A stretch of 64,000 nt of DNA from Buchnera aphidicola (Nurudea shiraii) (GTDB lineage: Bacteria > Pseudomonadota > Gammaproteobacteria > Enterobacterales > Enterobacteriaceae), in NCBI GenBank assembly GCA_039829955.1, contig CP140035.1, forward strand, positions 543,771 to 607,770, written 5' to 3'. This document shows, one piece after another, positions 59,333-64,000 of this stretch (position 1 is the first letter of the stretch; the number at the start of each line of letters is the position of its first letter). The translations under genes and the position numbers were made by a program. Under the pieces are notes generated by a model. The model had not been told where the DNA came from and did not search any database. It was given only the letters and a program-made list of their open reading frames with translations.

Positions 59333-60883
59333 ATGACCATAATAAAAAAAATAAAATATAACTCAAAAAAAAATATAAATAAGAAAACTATGTATTTTGG
59401 AATTGATTTTGGAACAACTTATTCATTAATAGCCACAACCTTTTTAAAAAATATTTTAATTATAACTGACAAAGAAAATAGAGAACTTTTACCTTCAATC
59501 GTTAATTATAGCTTTCCTCGTCCTGTTGTTGGATGGAATGCTAAAAATAAAATTTTATATGATCCCACTAATACGATTACTTCAGTAAAACGTTTAATTG
59601 GACTTTCTTTAAAAGAAATTAAACAATTATATCCTTATTTACCATATAATTTTAAAGAAATAGAAAAAAAAAACGTTTCATTTATAGTTAAAAATTCTAC
59701 TATAAATGTTATTGATGTATCCAGTCAAATTTTTCGTATACTAAAGCGTCGTGTTGTTTCTTTATTTAAAAAAGACATAGAAGGGGTAGTAATTACTGTT
59801 CCTGCACATTTTAATGATATACAAAGACACAACATAAAAAAAATAGCACAGTTAGAAAATTTACATGTGTTACGTTTATTAAACGAACCGACAGCAGCAG
59901 CTATTGCTTATGGTATGCATTTAAAAAATAAAGGAATTATTATCATATATGACTTAGGAGGAGGAACATTTGACGTTTCTATTCTTAGTTTAAATAAACA
60001 TGTTTTTGAAGTATTATCTACTGCTGGGAGTACACATCTAGGAGGAGATGATATTGACTATTTATTATTAAATTATATTAAAAATAAATTTTTATCATTT
60101 AATTCAAATGATTTTCTATTAGAACAAGAACTACTAAATTTAGCTAAAACAATTAAAATTAAATTAAGTTTTGAAAATTGCGTTTCTGTTAAATTTAAAT
60201 CACAAAAACTCCAAATTACTCAAGTAGAATTTAATAATTTAATTCAACCTATTATCGTAAAAACATTAAATATTTGTCAATCTGCACTTAAGTCTGCTAA
60301 TATTTCTATAAAAAACGTTGATAACGTTATTTTAGTAGGAGGATCTACATATATTCCTATTATTAGAAGATATGTTGAAGAATATTTTAAACAATCTCCT
60401 CTTTTTTCAATTAATCCAGATCAAGTTGTAGCTGTAGGAGCAGCAATACAAGCTAATATGTTGACCCAAAAAAATACAAAAAATAATATTTTGTTGTTAG
60501 ACGTAGTTCCTTTGTCGTTAGGTATTGAGATTATGGGAGGTGTAGTAGAAAAAATAATTTTTAAAAATACTAAAATTCCTATTTCACAAACAAGAGAATT
60601 TACTACTTTTAAAGATAATCAAGAGTCTATATTAATTCATGTTTTACAAGGAGAAGAAAATACTGTAAAAAAATGTAAGTCTTTGTTTAAATTTGTATTA
60701 TCTAATATTCCTAAAAAACCAGCTGGAAAAACTATTGTTATAGTAAAATTTCAAATAGACGTTAATGGAATTTTATCTATTATAGCTAAAATTAAATCTA
60801 CTAACATCAAAAAGAAAATATCTATTAATTCTATATATAAACTCAATGAATTAAAAACATTTAATATGATAGAAAAAAACTAA
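59333..60883 (+). CDS. hscA: Hsp70-type chaperone HscA, lacking the C-terminal lid
   Basis: HscA helps move clusters from IscU to target proteins. The 516 residues contain the whole nucleotide-binding domain (FGIDFGTTYSLIA, NEPTAAAIAYGMHL, YDLGGGTFDVSIL, ILVGGSTYIPIIRRYV) and the beta-sandwich that binds the LPPVK peptide (LLLDVVPLSLGIEIMGG onward). It ends just after that, about 100 residues short of E. coli HscA (616): the helical lid is missing. The stop is followed by 173 bases without lid-like sequence. A lidless HscA should release substrate faster; that is inferred from Hsp70 knowledge. Other Buchnera may share it. Confidence 0.94.
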   Translation: MTIIKKIKYNSKKNINKKTMYFGIDFGTTYSLIATTFLKNILIITDKENRELLPSIVNYSFPRPVVGWNAKNKILYDPTNTITSVKRLIGLSLKEIKQLYPYLPYNFKEIEKKNVSFIVKNSTINVIDVSSQIFRILKRRVVSLFKKDIEGVVITVPAHFNDIQRHNIKKIAQLENLHVLRLLNEPTAAAIAYGMHLKNKGIIIIYDLGGGTFDVSILSLNKHVFEVLSTAGSTHLGGDDIDYLLLNYIKNKFLSFNSNDFLLEQELLNLAKTIKIKLSFENCVSVKFKSQKLQITQVEFNNLIQPIIVKTLNICQSALKSANISIKNVDNVILVGGSTYIPIIRRYVEEYFKQSPLFSINPDQVVAVGAAIQANMLTQKNTKNNILLLDVVPLSLGIEIMGGVVEKIIFKNTKIPISQTREFTTFKDNQESILIHVLQGEENTVKKCKSLFKFVLSNIPKKPAGKTIVIVKFQIDVNGILSIIAKIKSTNIKKKISINSIYKLNELKTFNMIEKN

Positions 60884-61056
60884 CCACATTATAAAATTAA
60901 CTTGAAATAAATGCATATTTATTATTTATATTAATATATATACAAGATTTATAAGTTGAATATCAAATAATAATTATTATTCTATAATATATTTACAAGA
61001 TATTTGTTACATACATATTATATACTTTAATGTATACATAACTATAAGAGCACATT

Positions 61057-61383
61057 ATGCCAAAGATTAAAATATTTCCTCACAAAATATTATTACCAAA
61101 AGGTGGAATTTTTCAGGCAAATGAAGGAGAAACGATTTTAGAAGTTGCATTGAGAAATAATGTTAATATTGAACATGCTTGTAATAAAGCATGTGTATGT
61201 ACCACATGTCATTGTTTCGTAAGAAAAGGATATTTTTCTTTATCAGTATGTCAGGAAGAAGAAGAAGATATTCTTGACAAAGCATGGGGAGTACAATTAG
61301 ATAGTCGCTTAAGTTGTCAAGCTAGGATTAAAAATCAAGATATAGAAATTGAAATTCCTATGTATACTATAAATCAATTTTAA
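61057..61383 (+). CDS. fdx: [2Fe-2S] ferredoxin of the isc system
   Basis: Fdx donates electrons for cluster assembly. The 108 residues (E. coli 111) have cluster ligands C42, C48, C51 and C87 in HACNKACVCTTCHC and LSCQARI. The acidic patch QEEEEDILDKAWG docks IscS or reductase. It lies 173 bases after hscA and likely has its own promoter or is read through from it. Fpr at 40 kb is a candidate reductase. Confidence 0.96.
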   Translation: MPKIKIFPHKILLPKGGIFQANEGETILEVALRNNVNIEHACNKACVCTTCHCFVRKGYFSLSVCQEEEEDILDKAWGVQLDSRLSCQARIKNQDIEIEIPMYTINQF

Positions 61384-61470
61384 TATTATTTTGAATATAA
61401 ACAAAATAAATAAAAGTTTTTAATCAGAATCAAACTATTTTAAAAATATAAATTTTAAAAACTTAGACAT

Positions 61471-62843
61471 TTATTTTGAAATGCAAGTATTATTTTCTTT
61501 GAAAAAGAAATGTATAGAATTTCCAGTTAATTTTAATCGTTTTATAAAAAAATTTAATAAGTATTTTTTGTAAGTTTTTGTAAGATATTGAAGGTTTTTT
61601 CCATGTATAATTATAGTTAACGGATTTTTATTTCCTAAATGCGCATATTTAAGTTTTATTTTATATCCTTTAATTATAGGTGGTTTGTGATTTTTTACTG
61701 CTAATTCCATAATTTCTGTTAACTTGGAAGGTTTAATATCTTTGATAGAATTTTCAAATGTCTTTTCAATAGATTCAAAAATTTTATTTATTCCTAATCC
61801 GTTAATAGAAGAAATAAAATGAATGATTCCAACATTCATAATCTTCATTTTTTGTGATTTTATAAACATTTTCTTTTCTATTCGAGAAATTTTATCACAT
61901 TTATTAATTACTATTATAATTCCGCAACCACTATTAATTATGTAATTAAATAATGTTATATCCTGATTTGATATTGTATTTGTGATATCCAGCATTAATA
62001 TAACAATATTAGCTATTTTAATTGAGTTAAACGTTTTTTTAATTGAAAGTTTTTCTATACAGTGAAAAACTTTATTTTTTTTTCTTACTCCAGCAGTATC
62101 AATAAAAATATAATTATTGTTTTTATATGACGCAATACTCCAAACATTATCTCTAGTAGTACCGGGTATGTTATCAGTTACCATTCTGTTTTCATTTAAA
62201 ACATAATTTACAAAAGTTGATTTTCCGACATTTGGTTTTCCAACAATTGCAATTTTAATACAACTGACGTGGTTTTTTACTCGTGTATTTTCTTTTTCTT
62301 TTTCTAAAATTTCAAAAAAATAAGATTTTTTATCATTATGAGTCAAAGAACTACGAAAAAAATTTAGAAAATATTTTTCTATTAATTTGTTTATTCCTAT
62401 TCCATTGGTAGCTGAAACAGCATGTACATATGGAAATTTTAATGAAAAAAATTCTGATTGAATTAAATTATAATTTAATCCATCTATCTTGTTAATAATA
62501 ACTAGTACATCTTTGTTATAGAGTCTAATTTGTTTAGCAATTTCATAATCTTCATTCATTAATCCCTCTTTTGCACTAACTAAAAAACAAATTAAATTAG
62601 CTTCTTGAAGAGATAATTTTATCTGTTTTTTAATATTTTTATCGATATTTTTTTTTTATTGTTAATGCCAGCAGTATCAATAATAATAATTTTATTATTT
62701 TTAATTCTTAAACATCCATATTTTCGATCTCTAGTTAAATTAGGACTATTGGAAACTAACGAACTATTAAAAGATACTAATTTATTAAACAATGTAGATT
62801 TCCCAACATTAGTTCTTCCAATTAATGCTATTTTAAATGACAT
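61471..62843 (-). CDS. der: GTPase Der (EngA), frame broken at an A10 run
   Basis: Der is an essential double GTPase of 50S ribosome assembly. The first frame gives MSFKIALIGRTNVGKST, NLTRDRKYG and IDTAGINN, then shifts at ten A (minus strand, 62657-62648) and stops within 14 codons. The correct sequence (KNIDKNIKKQIKLSLQEANL onward) lies in the next frame and continues to MNEDYEIAK, IINKIDGLN, the second G domain with GKPNVGKST and DTAGVRKK, and a KH-like end, to 61471. Eleven A would give 457 residues (E. coli 490). Both GTPase domains are conserved, and the family is essential, so slippage rescue is likely. Confidence 0.92.
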
Positions 62844-62902
62844 AATTGATACCTTTTATAATAATATTTAAAATTTTGTAAATCATATTATAAATACTTA
62901 TT

Positions 62903-63505
62903 TTATTTGATATTATTTAATTTCATTTGTACTATTTCTTTTAGCTCTTCTCTAATTTGATAATAAATACTTTTTTTCCATTCCAAAATAGCTTGTTCTG
63001 TATTGTTTAATAGAAAAAATACATTTCCTTTTAAATCATGTTTAATACTTTTCCAAGATTTTAAATTAATGTTATTAATTAATTTCAATGATTTTTTGTA
63101 ATTATTTAATTGAAGATGTATTTTAGACATATTTAAAATAACTATGTTTAAAATATGTTCATCATGTATATATTTTAAATTATTTTGTAGTATTAGTAGA
63201 GCATTATATAACAAGTTCTTTTCAAAATATGTTTTAGATAAGTATAAAGATGCAAAAGTCCCATAAATATTGTTTTCGTTATTTTTAATAAACTCAATAA
63301 TTTTTTTTATTGAAATATCTTTATTAATTTTAACTTCTTGAATAAGTTTATCATAATTTTTTACATCAATATTAACATTTAAATAAAATTTAAAAAATAA
63401 AAAAGCAAAAAGAGCTAAAAACAAAAATATAATGTTTTTTTGAGTTTTATTTAAATTATAATTTTTTTTTATATCTTTTTTTAAAAACATATTAAGATCT
63501 TTCAT
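62903..63505 (-). CDS. yfgM: YfgM-like membrane-anchored TPR protein
   Basis: YfgM is a periplasm-facing helper of the Sec translocon and BamA pathway in E. coli. The 200 residues (E. coli 206) have a short cytoplasmic N-terminus, one transmembrane segment (about 24-42, rich in Phe/Leu/Ile) and a helical TPR-like region (FASLYLSKTYFEK, LLYNALLILQNN, GNVFFLLNNTEQAILEWKKS). Sequence is heavily Asn/Lys/Ile-biased, so identity rests on size, layout and its position before der; bamB, between them in E. coli, is absent. Confidence 0.82.
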   Translation of the reverse strand: MKDLNMFLKKDIKKNYNLNKTQKNIIFLFLALFAFLFFKFYLNVNIDVKNYDKLIQEVKINKDISIKKIIEFIKNNENNIYGTFASLYLSKTYFEKNLLYNALLILQNNLKYIHDEHILNIVILNMSKIHLQLNNYKKSLKLINNINLKSWKSIKHDLKGNVFFLLNNTEQAILEWKKSIYYQIREELKEIVQMKLNNIK

Positions 63506-63655
63506 TATAATAAATTTTCAAGCATCTTAAAAAATATAATATTAGTATGTTTCAATAAATGCAAGTAGTTTATTTAAAAATTAAAATTTTATGAAAACAT
63601 TATATGCATTTAATAAAATTTTTAAAATTCATAATTTAATTATGCAATAATACAT

Positions 63656-63697
63656 AACTTAAATATATTTATATATAACTTAAATATATTTATATAT
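63656..63697. repeat. Two copies of a 21-bp tandem repeat
   Basis: Two adjacent copies of a 21-bp unit that begins AACTTAAATATA and ends TTTATATAT; starts at 63656 and 63677. The third expected copy at 63698 has diverged. The same unit returns in the larger block at 63835. Confidence 0.9.
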
Positions 63698-63834
63698 AAA
63701 TAAATACATAACTCCATACCAATAAATAGGAATGTTATATATATAAAACATCACAGGATTAAAATTATGAAATAATATATATGTATTATACATAAACATT
63801 TTCACCCTAACATGAAATAGCATATTTTAAAATA

Positions 63835-63960
63835 AAAATATATTTATATATAACTTAAATATATTTATATATAACTTAAATATATTTATATATAACTTAA
63901 ATATATTTATATATAACTTAAATATATTTATATATAACTTAAATATATTTATATATACTT
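63835..63960. repeat. Six-copy 21-bp tandem repeat
   Basis: The unit beginning AACTTAAATATA recurs with exact 21-base spacing at 63852, 63873, 63894, 63915 and 63936, flanked by partial copies at both ends (about 126 bases). Copies are almost identical, all A/T except one C. Twenty-one bases equal two turns of DNA. No spacers, so not CRISPR. Confidence 0.95.
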
Positions 63961-64000
63961 ATGTAACATTGCATTGAATATATTAATTAGGATTTATTAA

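Larger units (their letters stand above)
63506..64000. other. AT-rich intergenic stretch at the window end
   Basis: Upstream of yfgM to the end of the window no gene is visible. The stretch holds two blocks of a 21-bp tandem repeat (listed separately). In E. coli hisS would lie next to yfgM; it is not within this window. Confidence 0.5.

Noticed and set aside
61384..61470. Stem between fdx and der formed by AAGTTTTTA and TAAAAACTT
   Set aside because: Loop of about 40 bases and A-T pairs only; expected by chance in such DNA.
63656..63960. CRISPR array
   Set aside because: Repeats are contiguous without spacers, AT-only and 21 bp; no cas genes in the window.

Overview
The window is about 64 kb of very AT-rich, reduced gammaproteobacterial chromosome. 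Gene content, the strong match to E. coli proteins, the A/T-driven codon use, tRNA genes without an encoded CCA and long empty spacers all point to Buchnera aphidicola, the obligate endosymbiont of aphids. Both the leucine genes (leuB, leuC, leuD, leuA) and trpE-trpG lie here in the chromosome, in one copy each. In many Buchnera these sit on plasmids; chromosomal versions suggest a gall-forming eriosomatine (Fordini-type) aphid host. The host assignment is inference.

Layout. 0.1-5.2 kb: ssb, dnaB, gshB, yqgE, ruvX. 5.4-10.5 kb: chromosomal leucine cluster in the permuted order leuB-leuC-leuD-leuA. 11.4-17.5 kb: hemW (frameshifted), mutY, yggX, murI, sbcB, two tRNAs, pyrE. 17.5-24.4 kb: dut, rplI-rpsR-rpsF, purA, hflC-hflK, miaA. 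24.4-26.3 kb: a gene-free stretch holding recognisable remains of mutL. 26.3-36.5 kb: mtlD-mtlA, pgi, orn, tRNA-Gly, amiB (frameshifted), rpmE, hslV-hslU. 36.5-48.2 kb: zapB, chromosomal trpE-trpG, fpr, coaD, an unrecognised 405-residue protein, pitA, an MFS exporter, dapF (frameshifted), cyaY. 48.4-56.8 kb: tRNA-Pro, -His and -Arg, rho, trxA, rep, ilvC, ilvD, tRNA-Trp. 57-63.5 kb: iscS-iscU-hscB-hscA-fdx, der (frameshifted), yfgM. The last 350 bases carry a 21-bp tandem repeat.

How it works together. leuABCD with ilvC and ilvD serve branched-chain amino acid synthesis for the aphid. trpE-trpG make the first step to tryptophan. dapF serves lysine and cell wall synthesis. MtlA-MtlD-Pgi feed mannitol into glycolysis. 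The isc/hsc set with fdx and cyaY builds Fe-S clusters, which LeuC, IlvD, MutY and HemW need. Regulatory genes are missing: no iscR, no leu or trp regulator, and hfq has apparently decayed.

Most notable. Four different genes (hemW, amiB, dapF, der) are each broken by one base exactly at a run of 9-11 adenines, while the rest of each reading frame is well conserved. This fits the transcriptional slippage rescue described for Buchnera poly(A) tracts. Other points are the permuted leucine cluster, a LeuA whose leucine-binding region looks eroded, a MutY with Glu at the catalytic Asp, a HscA without its lid, and the unrecognised Ser-rich protein at 41.7-42.9 kb.
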